NCBI GenBank assembly: GCA_963930775.1
Contig: OZ005696.1
Span: forward strand, 5,580,001-5,644,000
Reading direction: 5' to 3'
Source of the DNA: Cliona cf. orientalis
Taxonomy: Eukaryota > Porifera > Demospongiae > Clionaida > Clionaidae
Length of the DNA stretch: 64,000 nt
Position 1 is the first letter of the stretch; each line of letters opens with the position of its first letter. Below, one piece after another: positions 43,070-53,459 of this stretch. The notes under the pieces were generated by a model, which searched no databases, was not told where the DNA came from, and saw only the letters and a program-made list of their open reading frames with translations. A program made the translations under genes and the position numbers.

Positions 43070-43346
43070 GCATACAATGGGAGTTGCTCTGCTAGGTGTG
43101 TATACCCAACCATAGGGGATTTGAGAGCTTTAGCTACTGCTGCCCATGTTGGCTTTGGAGTTCCATTACTTAACCAATCCTTGATAGTAGCAGTGATACA
43201 GTCATCTGGATTTTGATGGGTTGCTTTACCTAGAGTTCCAGGAGAAGTTCCTAATTTGAGGCCAATGTTATACCACTTTCAATTGATCTGGCTGGCCTCC
43301 CAAACTTCCTCCAGAACATCACTAAGATCATTAATACCAAGATAAC
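43070..43346 (-). pseudogene. death-domain exon with in-frame stop
   Basis: Read on the minus strand: LGINDLSDVLEEVWEAS, stop (TGA at 43279-43281), KWYNIGLKLGTSPGTLGKA, DDCITATIKDWLSNGTPKPT and WAAVAKALKSPMVGYTHLAE. The spacing and the W--IG--LG and PTW--L--AL--P--G---LA pattern are those of death domains common in sponge signalling proteins. The single stop falls in the first helices. No neighbouring exons were recognised, so this is a lone decayed exon. Confidence 0.75.
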
Positions 43347-43902
43347 CTGGAGAAATGTGTAATGGTAACTGTAGCATGCCACAATGGCTCCGTGCTGGAA
43401 TGGCCATAGGGAGGCGCGCGCAACATCGGCGCAAAACGCGCGCAATAACGGGTTAACTATAAATATTAAATACAATTGCGCGATCGCAATATTTAACGTT
43501 ATGATCGCAATAAAAATTATTATGCACGCGCGGAAAAGGAGACGCGATTATAATAATAGATCTAGCGATGTTAGCTCATCAATTGATATTGCAACTTCTC
43601 TTCAATTAATGGACAAAATTTAAATCTCCATGTGGTGATATTGCAACTTCTCTTCAATCAATTATTATGGACCAAGTGTAAATCTCCATGTGGTAACATT
43701 TAACAATCTGCTTTAATATAATATAAAAGCTATATTAAAATTAATAGTATAGTGATTACAGTCCCAATACATTAATTACTCCCATAGGCAAGAGTACGGA
43801 TTACAGCTGTATTTGTACTCTTACTCTATAATTGGTACTCTTGCTATTAAGCCTAGGGCAAATTCTATAGCATACTATTAGCTATAATATGAGTTAGACA
43901 CT
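43347..43902. other. intergenic
   Basis: A near-duplicate pair lies at 43590-43630 and 43640-43690 (TGATATTGCAACTTCTCTTC). No gene signal. Confidence 0.45.
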
Positions 43903-44031
43903 GCATGTTTAGGTTTAGGAGGTTTCTATGTGATTTAGAAGACCGAAGAACTCTAGAATCCCAAGCAAAGTGAGGGTTCTATGAGAGCCCCGAGGTCTTC
44001 TATAAATCACATAGAAACCGACTAAACATGC
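43903..44031. mobile_element. 129-bp inverted-repeat element
   Basis: GCATGTTTAG with GGTTTCTATGTGATTTAGAA on the left pairs with TTCTATAAATCACATAGAAA and CTAAACATGC on the right. No clear target duplicate. Confidence 0.65.
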
Positions 44032-44509
44032 ACTGTCAGTGCACGTGTTTAGATCATAGTGGCTTTGTATTGCTAAGAGCCGGAGGGCAAAGGTTGTATA
44101 TTAGGTGACTATGAAAATTTTGTAGGTGACTATGAGATATAGATGCCTGTCAGTAGTCAATCAAAATTAATTGCTGTATTTGTCACAGCTAACTAATCAC
44201 ATGTTTTAATCCTTGTACAATCACTGACAGTAGGGCAGCAACAGTATAGCTAATCGTATGCTTGTACTTGTATAGCCAAATTAAATAGCACTCGCTGTCA
44301 CTCGTGCTTTTATACTGGCCATACTTGTACAAGTAAGAGCTCAGTTACTGTACTAATTACTGCCTTAATTGTACTCAGAAGTGTGTGATTAATTATACCA
44401 ATCAAAGCAGATATAATAATATAATTATATACTAGCTAGGCCTATACAGTACATCTTCATTATACATGGTTGGTCTGCATGCATAGACATTAGAATCTGA
44501 TGAGATATC

Positions 44510-45367
44510 TATACACAGTACACATGCTAAGAGATCACCTCCATGCCCAAATGGCTTTAGTATATACAAAGTACACATGCTAAGAGATCACCTCCATGCC
44601 CAAATGGCTCTATATACACAGTACACATGCTAAGCCTGAGATGACCTCCATGCCCAAATGGCTCTATATACAAAGTACACATGCTAAGAGATCACCTCCA
44701 TGCCCAAATGGCTCTATACACAGTACACATGCTAAGCCTGAGATAACCTCCATGCATGCCCAAATGGCTCTATACAAAGTACACATGCTAAGAGATCACC
44801 TCCATGCCCAAATGGCTCTATATAAAGTACACATGAATATGCTAAGAGATCAGCTCCATGCCCAAAATTAATGGCTCAACACACAGGATTTATAATACCA
44901 AGAGATTATACCTCCATGCCCAAATGGCTCAATACGCAGTACGCATGCATAGTATACCAAGAAATCACATTTATGCCCAAATGGCTCTATGCACAGTATG
45001 TAATGATACTAATGGCTCCACACACTGTAGCTATATATACAATCATACTAATTATTAATAAGAGATCACCTCTATGGCCAAATGGCTCTATACAAAGTAC
45101 TCATTAATATTTAATTTATACTAATTAAGAGATTACCTCCATGCCCAAATGGCTCTATACAAAGTACTCATATTATACTAAGAGATCAGCTCCATACCCA
45201 AATGGCTCAATTAACACACAGTATACAATCATATTATAATACCAAGATATCACCTCCATGCCCAAATGGCTCAACACATAGTATACGATCATAATAATTT
45301 ATTATACATGTAATACCAAGAGATCACCTTCATGCCCAAATGGCTCAACACACACTGTAGCTATACG
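44510..45367. repeat. minisatellite, CCATGCCCAAATGGCT core (forward array)
   Basis: Units of about 45-75 bp read AGAGATCACCTCCATGCCCA followed by AATGGCTCTATACACAGTACAC. They start regular near 44510 and become irregular to the right. The core CCATGCCCAAATGG is itself close to a palindrome. Chance reading frames through the units are not genes. Confidence 0.9.
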
Positions 45368-45375
45368 ATCATAAT

Positions 45376-46491
45376 CAGTGGCATCTCTAGGCAATTATTA
45401 TGGAGCTTATTTTGTGTCAAAAATCATGAATTTGATTTTTAGAGTGAAATACCATGTGATCAGGCAATATCAACTTCAAATTTGATATTCAATTTGATTT
45501 TCTGCTCGATTTCAATTTGATTTTCAATACGATCTTCAATTTGATTTTTTATTTGATTTTCTGTTCAATTTTCGCTTTGACTTTCGATTGTTTACATTCC
45601 ATTGTTCTATAACCCAGATCAGGTTCCAATGCTCATTTTCATGAGTGTAACACTGTCTCTCAACAATAATTTACTTGCCTGGTGACCTTTATTAATTTTT
45701 ATTAGCAAGAATTAACCACTGTGAGGTTCCTATCATTCGACTTGAGAGCAATATTTCACTTCGGTTTGTGCTGCATTGAATGTAATAAAGGTCGATATGC
45801 AAGTTAAACTTAATTAATGTTGAGAGAGGATTGCACTCTAATGAAAATGACCAATGGAACCTGTTCTGGGTTATAGAATAATGGAATATGAAACGATTGA
45901 AAATTGTAATTGAAGATCACATTGTGAAAATCAAAATGAAAATCAAACGGAAAATCAAATTGAAAATCAAATTGAAAATCAAATCGAAAATCAAATTGAA
46001 AATCGAATTGAAAATCAAATCGAAAATCAAATAGAAAACCGAATGAAAAGTCAAAATTTAAACTACAAACAAACTGAAAACTTTATTTCACAGTTGATGT
46101 TGCCCGATCACATTATATTTCACATTCTAAATCAAAATTCTTATTTTTGACACAAAATAAGCTCCATAAATTATATTAACTTGTGACTGCATGGATGCAA
46201 GTTATCGAAAGTAACCGCACAGGTGGATGCATTAAAGCTAGCAGACGAGTGTACTACATGTACCTATTATAGCTATGTTACAGCTAGTATTATATTATGT
46301 AGAAAAAATTATTATAATATTATGTAGTGATGTATATACATGTACATATTACATCACTGGCTGTAGCAAAATTTGCATACTGTGACAGGCTCAACAAAAC
46401 TACACAATGTCATGAATAGGATGGGTGCATGCACAGGTGCATGAATTGAGTGCAAATGAACCCACATGCACCCCCCCTGGCGAAACCACTG
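45376..46491. mobile_element. 1116-bp hAT-type non-autonomous element, 8-bp TSD
   Basis: CAGTGGCATCTC at the left and GGCGAAACCACTG at the right, flanked by perfect ATCATAAT duplicates (45368-45375, 46492-46499). The interior is a foldback: ATGGAGCTTATTTTGTGTCA near 45400 pairs with its complement near 46150, and runs of TTCAATTTGATTTT pair with GAAAATCAAATTG. It is inserted inside the minisatellite, splitting the array. Confidence 0.9.
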
Positions 46492-46499
46492 ATCATAAT

Positions 46500-47300
46500 T
46501 ATAATACCAAGAGATTACCTCCATGCCCAAATGGCTCAACACACAGTAGCTATACAATCATAATACCAAGAGATCAGCTCCATGCCCGAATGGCTCGAGC
46601 AACACACAATAATATTATACAATCATAATATACATGTAATACCAAGAGATCATGCCTCCATGCCAAAATGGCTCTATACATGCACATAATATTATGCGAT
46701 CATATAATACCAAGAGATTATACCTCCATGCCCAAATGGCTCCACACACTCAGTGTATAATAATACACTAAGAGATCTGATTCACCTCCATGGCCAAATG
46801 GCTCTATACAAAGTACTTGTATACTAAGAGATTAGCTCCATGCCCAAATGGCTCAACACACAGTTACTGTATATACAATCATAATAATATTATTATAATA
46901 CCTTCGATCATGCATGCCCAAATAGCTCTATAGTATACACACTGAGACAGTATGCGATCATAATAATATTATAATACCAAGAGATTACCTCCATGCCCAA
47001 AATAATAATATATAATATGACTCCATGCACACACTGTAGCTATAATATTTATAATATATATACTATTAAGAGATCACCTCCATGGCTATACAAAGTACTC
47101 GTATACTAACTTAAGAGATCAGCTCCCCAAATAGCTCGATCAACACACAGTATACAGTCATAATATAATACCAAGAAATCAGCTCCTTGCCCAAATGACT
47201 CTATATATACGCAGGACATACTATTAAGAGATCACCTCCATGGCCAAATGGCTGCATGTATACACAGTGCAAATTAAATACCAAGGGATTATATCTCCAT
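46500..47300. repeat. minisatellite, CCATGCCCAAATGGCT core (second part)
   Basis: Continuation of the 44510-45367 array after the hAT-type insertion. Units are more decayed and interrupted by AT-rich runs. Confidence 0.85.
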
Positions 47301-48705
47301 GCATGGTATTCCCAAAATTATGGCTGTATAATATAGACAGTGCAATTAATATTAGTACTCAGATTGTTCAAAAGTATCCTAAGAGTCAGATCATGCAGCT
47401 ATAGTCTTAAGACATTCGCTAAATTTTCAATTCTATAGTGGAACAGCTAGCATACACTTATATCTGATTCACTGCATCACAGCTTTAATAATTGTGGTTA
47501 GTGGAACATCATTAAGTTTTATGTTCTCTAATTACCATATCAAAACCTTACTGTATGGGTGATCAGCTATTCTGTAGCTATTGAATATGACTTTAATCTT
47601 TAATCACTATAACCACCACTATTAATATAGCTTTCCTTTAATTTAAAGAGACTATTATAATATGGATGTAATAATAATATTATTATTAATAATAATAACT
47701 TCTGTACTCCTACAGTATAATTTTGCTCGTACAGCCAATAGCACTTGCTGTCACTCGTGCTAAATAATAATAATAATGTATTAGATAATTGTGACTGTAT
47801 ATATAAACCCCCATTATTATCACAAGTAGCTACCAGTGCTCTATGTACCACAGCTGCTATAGGACTATAAAATTAATTATACTTCCAATCTATAGCTAAT
47901 CATATACCATTAATTACTACCAGTATAATTATCATACCTTGCATAGCTACTATAATATAGGACTGCTGCCAATATAATAATATTATAATATTATAGTATA
48001 CATAATATACCAAAAAGAATAATAAATTTCATGCATTTTGAACAAAAAAGTTCTCTTACTATTCGTCTAACTTTAAACTAGGCACAGTGTCTCTGTAAAA
48101 ATTAATGAAACTACTGTAACAATAATTATCATGTATATAGTTCATCCAGCTCTCTCTATAGAATCATGATTAATTACAAAAAACAACAACAACAACATCA
48201 AGAAAACAGAACTCTTATAAATGCCTAATCTGATCCCGGGCCCCGGATACTTTAATTCCAAATGAAAAGCTATTAGAATCTTTATATTGGAGATTAAATT
48301 TTTTCATTAGCAAAGTATTACCATTGCCTGTATTATAAGTAAGAAACTTTGATAATATTGAAGCTCTAAGTGATTCATAATATTAATTATTACGACATGA
48401 GTATTGGTACCTCGTTAAAAAGAACATCTTCTGCCATGATAATCCTGAACACTATACCCTCCCCAGAAGATAGATTTGTGCCAGTCCGTGGAAATAATGG
48501 ACAATTTCAGGTGACATCCATCAGTTTGAAAGTAATAATTAACTATATATACCATGTCTGGTAGACAGTTTATTAATGGCCATTTATCCTGCGCGCGCAG
48601 TCCCTGCGAGGGGCCGGGGGTACCCCCAAGCGCACGCGCACGCGCGCAGACTTGGGAAGAGGGCATTGCGCAATCAGTATTGCACGCTAGCTCAGTGTGT
48701 TTTGC
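47301..48705. other. AT-rich non-coding stretch
   Basis: (TAA)n and (TAT)n runs lie near 47660-47780 and 47960-48010. A fragment ATAGCACTTGCTGTCACTCG near 47735 also occurs near 44290. No gene is supported. Confidence 0.5.
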
Positions 48706-48749
48706 CAGGGGCGGAGAAATAGGGGGGGGGGGGGGCAGGGGGGCTTCAG

Positions 48750-48781
<32 letters not shown>

Positions 48782-49898
48782 ACTTTGGAAACAAGGGGGG
48801 CTGAGCCCCCCATTTTATCACATGCCCATACTACAAAATTACAGTAACATAGTTCTGTCACAATTCTAGGTGTTTGCAAAGTGCTAAAGTAAAAATTGCT
48901 AGCGTAAAGTACCGATTATCGGCACCTAAATTTGCCCCGCGCATAACTTACCAGCAGAACAACCTATGATGATGGTTCTTGCACCAAAAGGTAGGTTTTT
49001 AACTCAATATACTATACCGCAAATCCAAGGCTATAGATACAGTTCTTCGCGAAACTATGGGCAGCACAGCCAAGGTATCAAAAAATCAGATATCGGCACC
49101 CCGTACGTATTATCGGCACCCCATAGTACTGCCTATACTCAATTATCGGTACCAGCAAGCTTTCGTGTATCTTGACACTTATCACTTACTTGGAAAATTC
49201 TGAAAAAAATTCCACAGGTTCCTTTCAATGTGCTCCACTAACAGTAGCGTTTAAAGAGAGTGAATCTTTCCATTCGCTACATAATAGCTAAAATTACATC
49301 CAAAAATACACCAAATTTTCTCTTAGATATGATCGGCGTTAGTCTGACACTTTGTAGGCTAAACTCTAGCTTCTGGCAATAGCCTGAAGCTATAGAACTC
49401 ATAAATAGTAACTTCAAGACTCAGTGGAGACTACCAGACAACAAAATAGCAAAAAAACTCGATCCCAAAATTCGGCTAGCAAACTGGGGGTCGAAGGTCA
49501 CTTTCTTGGGCTCTATGGGTCCGTTGCCACGCCTACATAACGGCTGTTGGCCTTAAAACGTCCTGTTTACTTCCCTTCGAGAGATAGCGCGAGTTTTTGT
49601 TCCAGGACCGTAAACGGGTCTGTAATTTCCCGTAAAATTTGCCGTAAACGCGGGTGCCGATAATATTATTGATACATGCCGATAATCGGTCGTTTACGCT
49701 ACTAAAATCAGTCCAAAAATTGGTGCCAGATTGCATCAGAAATGCTCTCAGAGAGTTGAAATTTCCAAAATTTTCTGGGGGAGCATGCCCCCAGACCCCC
49801 CTAGGTGGGCTGTGGGCATATGCCCACAGCCTAACCGTTGTCACAAAGGTCTGAGCCCCCCCCCGGGCCCCACTTTTGCTACCTGTTCTCCGCCCTTG
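48706..49898. mobile_element. G/C-run element, TIR CAGGGGCGGAGAA, with nested MITE
   Basis: AGGGGCGGAGAA at 48706 pairs with TTCTCCGCCCTT ending at 49898. TTTGC lies at both borders, so only a 5-bp direct repeat is visible. The interior has G- and C-runs (48721-48781) and a palindromic GTGGGCATATGCCCAC near 49813. Removing the 48902-49699 MITE leaves about 400 bp. CAGGGGC-type ends are common in hAT elements. Confidence 0.65.
48902..49699. mobile_element. 798-bp MITE, TIR GCGTAAA[G/C].ACCGATTATCGGCA, TA target
   Basis: The left end GCGTAAAGTACCGATTATCG matches the complement of the right end CGATAATCGGTCGTTTACGC, with TA on both borders. TATCGGCACC motifs recur inside (49090, 49115, 49143). 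It is nested in 48706-49898. Confidence 0.8.
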
Positions 49899-50084
49899 TT
49901 TGCTAGCTACACTCGTTGAAGCTTGATTTTCGACCAACCAGCTATAGAGTCTATCATAGCGACTATGCCATGTGACAAGAAGATATCGTTGGTGGGAGTG
50001 AGCGCGGTCAGGCGATGGCTCTCCCGAGAATCTCGCGGCAGGAAGCCGATTTGTGTATCCCCCCACCTCCATTTTCTCCTCATC

Positions 50085-50613
50085 CTATCTGTCAAGGGAA
50101 AGGGTCGGGGAAGTGTTCATAACTCCCTGTTTCCTCATCATTCTCTTTGTACATGACCAGTGACCCTCTATCGATTGAGTATGTGCTCCTGAGGTAGGAT
50201 TGATGAAGTTTTGGGAATGATTAACCGTTTCATGGGAGTAGCCTGGGATTCGTCCAATTTCACGGTAGGCAGCCCACTCGTCAGACATGATAGTGGTACC
50301 AGACCGAATATACTGCTGGATAATGGGCAGTAAGGTGCTTCTGGTATGATCAGGGACAACCAGCATAAAGGCATTGGTTGTACCCCTCTCGATACCGCCA
50401 AACACCCACTGCCCATCAACTTGACGTCCACGGTTGTATTTGCGTCTTCCTGAAGGACAGAAGGACATTAGTGGGGTATGAAGGTTAATTGCTGGCATGC
50501 AGTTGGGCACCCTGGATTGCTGGATTTCTGCAGCCTAATTAACGCGTGCAGCCTAGGCTGCTAGGTGCGAAATTCCGATGGCAGGTAGGCACTCTCGTAT
50601 AACCTAACCGCGG
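50085..50613 (-). pseudogene. Merlin transposase fragment, longer copy
   Basis: Minus strand from 50510: RRKYNRGRQVDGQWVFGGIE, TIMSDEWAAYREIGRIPGYS, HETVNHSQNFINPTSGAHTQ and SIEGHWSCTKRMMRKQG, then a frame without similarity. This covers the second Asp (SDEW) and Glu (IEGHW) region of the ISXO2/IS1595 DDE domain; the N-terminal zinc-binding part and first Asp context are missing. The upstream flank to 50613 is shared with 36128-36240. Confidence 0.8.
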
Positions 50614-51100
50614 CAAATGCTGTTTGCCGTCCAGCCATTTAATATTCTGGATCACTAGCAAGTGACTCTTTCCGAAATCAAGGTGAGCTTTAATTAAAAA
50701 TGGTTGAGCCTGTGCAGTATCATTTAAAGTGGATGTGGAGGAGATTGGTCATGAATGTTGACGGTTGCAGGGGTATAAACTTACACCGTAGTAGCTGAAA
50801 GTTTTGTATTAGCATTAGCTAGAATTGTGTATAGCTATGCATGCGCAAACGGACCGTACTCAACTTGAAGTTTGTGTGGAGCCTGACCTCAGTCAAGTTC
50901 ACATATGGTAACTATGGGGTACAGGCAGCTACTGGTGTTTGTCAAATCTTTGAGCACTTGTGATCAGTCGTTAATCGAAACAGAAGCCTGGAGAGATCAC
51001 CATGCTATGCTATAGGCCATATATACATGTAGGTGAGCTGCATGGGTGTTCTGGTAATTCTAGCATACAAATTGTATTCTGTGGGCTTTATGGCTAGGTA
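50614..51100. other. intergenic
   Basis: No gene or repeat was recognised. Confidence 0.45.
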
Positions 51101-51102
51101 TA

Positions 51103-51545
51103 CCGTATTACCTCTAATTTAACGGATACCAGAAAAATAATTATTTTGGCCAATATCCGCTATAATTAGAGCACAAAAATAGTCGGCGTTCGAAGTGTCC
51201 GATAAATTAGAACATGCTTTCACGCATGTGCATGCATTCGGTCAAATGGACGTGCAATCGAGCAGCTGCAGAGATTGAGAAAATGAGACGGTACTTGGAG
51301 CTCCCTGTTCATGGTAGGAAAGAAAACAACTCGCCTCTTTCAGTACCACCAAAGATGCAGCTGTCCACTGCAAATTTTGCTCGATCAGTACCACGCTAGC
51401 ACGAGCTGTCCAACGATGTCCGGATAATAATTAGAACAACAAAAATTCAAACTTCATTGACTGTCCGGTGTAATTAGAGGTAAACAAATAATTCGAAATG
51501 GTGTCCGGATAATTAGAGATGTCCGTTAAATTAGAGGCAATACGG
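51103..51545. mobile_element. MITE, TIR CCGTATTACCTCTAATTTAACGG, TA target
   Basis: CCGTATTACCTCTAATTTAA at 51103 pairs with TTAAATTAGAGGCAATACGG ending at 51545, with TA flanks. TGTCCGGATAATTAGAG-type repeats fill the right half. Confidence 0.85.
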
Positions 51546-51724
51546 TAATAAGAATTTGGACCAAAAAAAATTCCTGCTATACGGTATATATTGCTGTACA
51601 ATGGCAGACATACTCTAATCAGAACAGATGCATTGATCAAACCTTTATTTGAATGTATATTTACGTAGTTATGACGTTGTGTGTTTGTGTATATAATAGA
51701 GTGCAAATAATTTGTCGAATGTGT

Positions 51725-52320
51725 TCTGTGTAAGGAGCCATTTGGACATGGAGGTGATCTTTTAGTATAGTATAACTATATAGAGCCATTTGGGCATGAA
51801 GGTGATTACTTAGTATGTGTACTGTGTGTTAAGCCATTTGGGCATGGAGCTGATCTCTTAGTATGCGTACTGTGTATAAGAGCCATTTGGGCATGGAGCT
51901 GATCTCTTAGCATGTGTACTGTGTGTTGAGCCATTTGGGCATGGAGCTGATTTCTTAGCACGTGTACTGTGTGTTGAGCCATTTGGGCATGGAGCTGATT
52001 TCTTAGCACGTGTACTGTGTGTTGAGCCATTTGGGCATGGAGGTGATCTCTTAGTATGCGTACTGTGTATAAGAGCCATTTGGGCATGGAGCTGATCTCT
52101 TATATAGCATGTGTACTGTGTGTTGAGCCATTTGTGCATGGAGCTGATTTCTTAGCATGTGTACTGTGTGTTGAGCCATTTGGGCATGGAGGTGATCTCT
52201 TAGCATGTACACTGTGTGTTGAGCCATTTGATTTCTTAGCATGTGTACTGTGTATTGAGCCATTTGATTTCTTAGCATGTGTACTGTGTGTCAGCCATTT
52301 GGGCATGGAGGTGATCTCCA
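51725..52320. repeat. minisatellite with CCATGCCCAAATGGCT core, opposite orientation
   Basis: About ten units of AGCCATTTGGGCATGGAGCT followed by GATCTCTTAGCATGTGTACTG, the complement of the 44510-47300 array. Units of about 60 bp are very regular here. Some lack the GGGCATGGAG part. Confidence 0.9.
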
Positions 52321-52436
52321 CTGGCGTCACATGATTCTATTGGAGGGTAGGGCCAGGGTACACTGGAAGCAATAATTTTATTATGTCAGGAATGTGCATA
52401 ATAACATAATTCAATAAAAATGACAATCTATACACT

Positions 52437-53195
52437 TCACTTTAAAGGCAATCTGCGATCTTTAGCACTACAAAACTGATCCAATAGGTCATCTAAGCTC
52501 AGAGAGTTAGTGACTTCCTTTTCTATGTTACACAAAGCCAGAGCACTCAGTCTCTCCTCACGCATGGTTGATCTTAGCTAAGTTTTGGTACGGCGAAGCA
52601 CAGAGAAAGATCGCTCTGCATTTGCACTACTTACTGGAACTATAAGATACAATTTCATTAGTTTAGATATCTCTGGAAGCATGTGGTAGCAGCTGTGCTC
52701 CAAAAACAAACTAATCAAGTCATCGACTGACTTCTCTTCATGACCACGAGAACACGGAGGTGAAATACTCTTCACAAATCCATACAAAACCATCAATTCA
52801 CTTTTCAGCTTCTCTGATACGAATTCATCACCATAAAATCCTACTACTTCAGCTAGATGCTCTGCTTTCGGCTCTGGACAAGTAAAGGAGTCCAGCAGAA
52901 GAGCTTCCAATGCAGTTAGAACCGAGTACGAGTTTTCACTAAACCGTTGATTGATTTCAGAAATCAAAATGTCTAACATACTGTAGTAAGATCTCCTGAA
53001 ATATGCTTCCACACTTGAATATTGTTCATTCTCTGCTTCTCCATCATCTATCCTACGAGGTATTCTGCGATGCCTCGGAAGAGTTGGTGGCTCCAATTCC
53101 AGCTGTGCCTGCTTTTCTGATGCTACCTTCCACAGACTTTCAAATTTTTGGTCATTTCTAAACTGAGAGAGGGTGCTGTAGGAACGCAAACGCAA
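52437..53195 (-). pseudogene. hAT transposase C-terminal part with TAG
   Basis: The minus-strand frame contains an RNase H-like helical region (YYSMLDILISEINQRFSENS) and the hAT C-terminal dimerisation motif (LYLIVPVSSANAERSFSVLR). A TAG at 52580-52578 follows RRTKT where a hydrophobic residue is expected. In the same frame, LRSTMREERLSALALCNIEK continues to a TGA at about 52437. The N-terminal zinc finger and catalytic half are absent; similarity stops at about 53195, next to GC-rich unrelated sequence. ZMYM1/TTF-type hAT relatives have this tail. Confidence 0.85.
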
Positions 53196-53459
53196 ACGCG
53201 ATCCGACCGGAAGTACGAATACCGGAAAGAGCGCGCCGCGCGATCATTAAAGTAATAGAATATTGCGCGCTAATAATTATTATTGCGCATGCTGCTGTCT
53301 GACGCCTACGTAGCTGCAGGAGCTTATGCATATATAATATTATTATAGCATGCTTAGTATAATAATTATGTTATTATGCATGCTATCACGATAGATACTG
53401 TCTAGCTATGTATATTAAACTATGTATAGCTACGTTATAAGATCAGATAGTATAGAGAG
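53196..53459. other. intergenic
   Basis: A CpG-rich patch at 53200-53260 is followed by AT-rich sequence with TTATTATGCATGCTA-type palindromes. No gene. Confidence 0.45.

Noticed and set aside
44596-45107. Repeated-peptide frames in the minisatellite
   Set aside because: Same explanation: units of the CCATGCCCAAATGGCT array read in chance frames.
44510-47300. Regularly spaced repeats as a CRISPR array
   Set aside because: Units vary in length and sequence throughout, have no constant repeat with unique spacers, and the genome is eukaryotic.
48415-48879. 154-codon Gly/Pro-rich frame
   Set aside because: It is created by G- and C-runs in the element at 48706. No homology.
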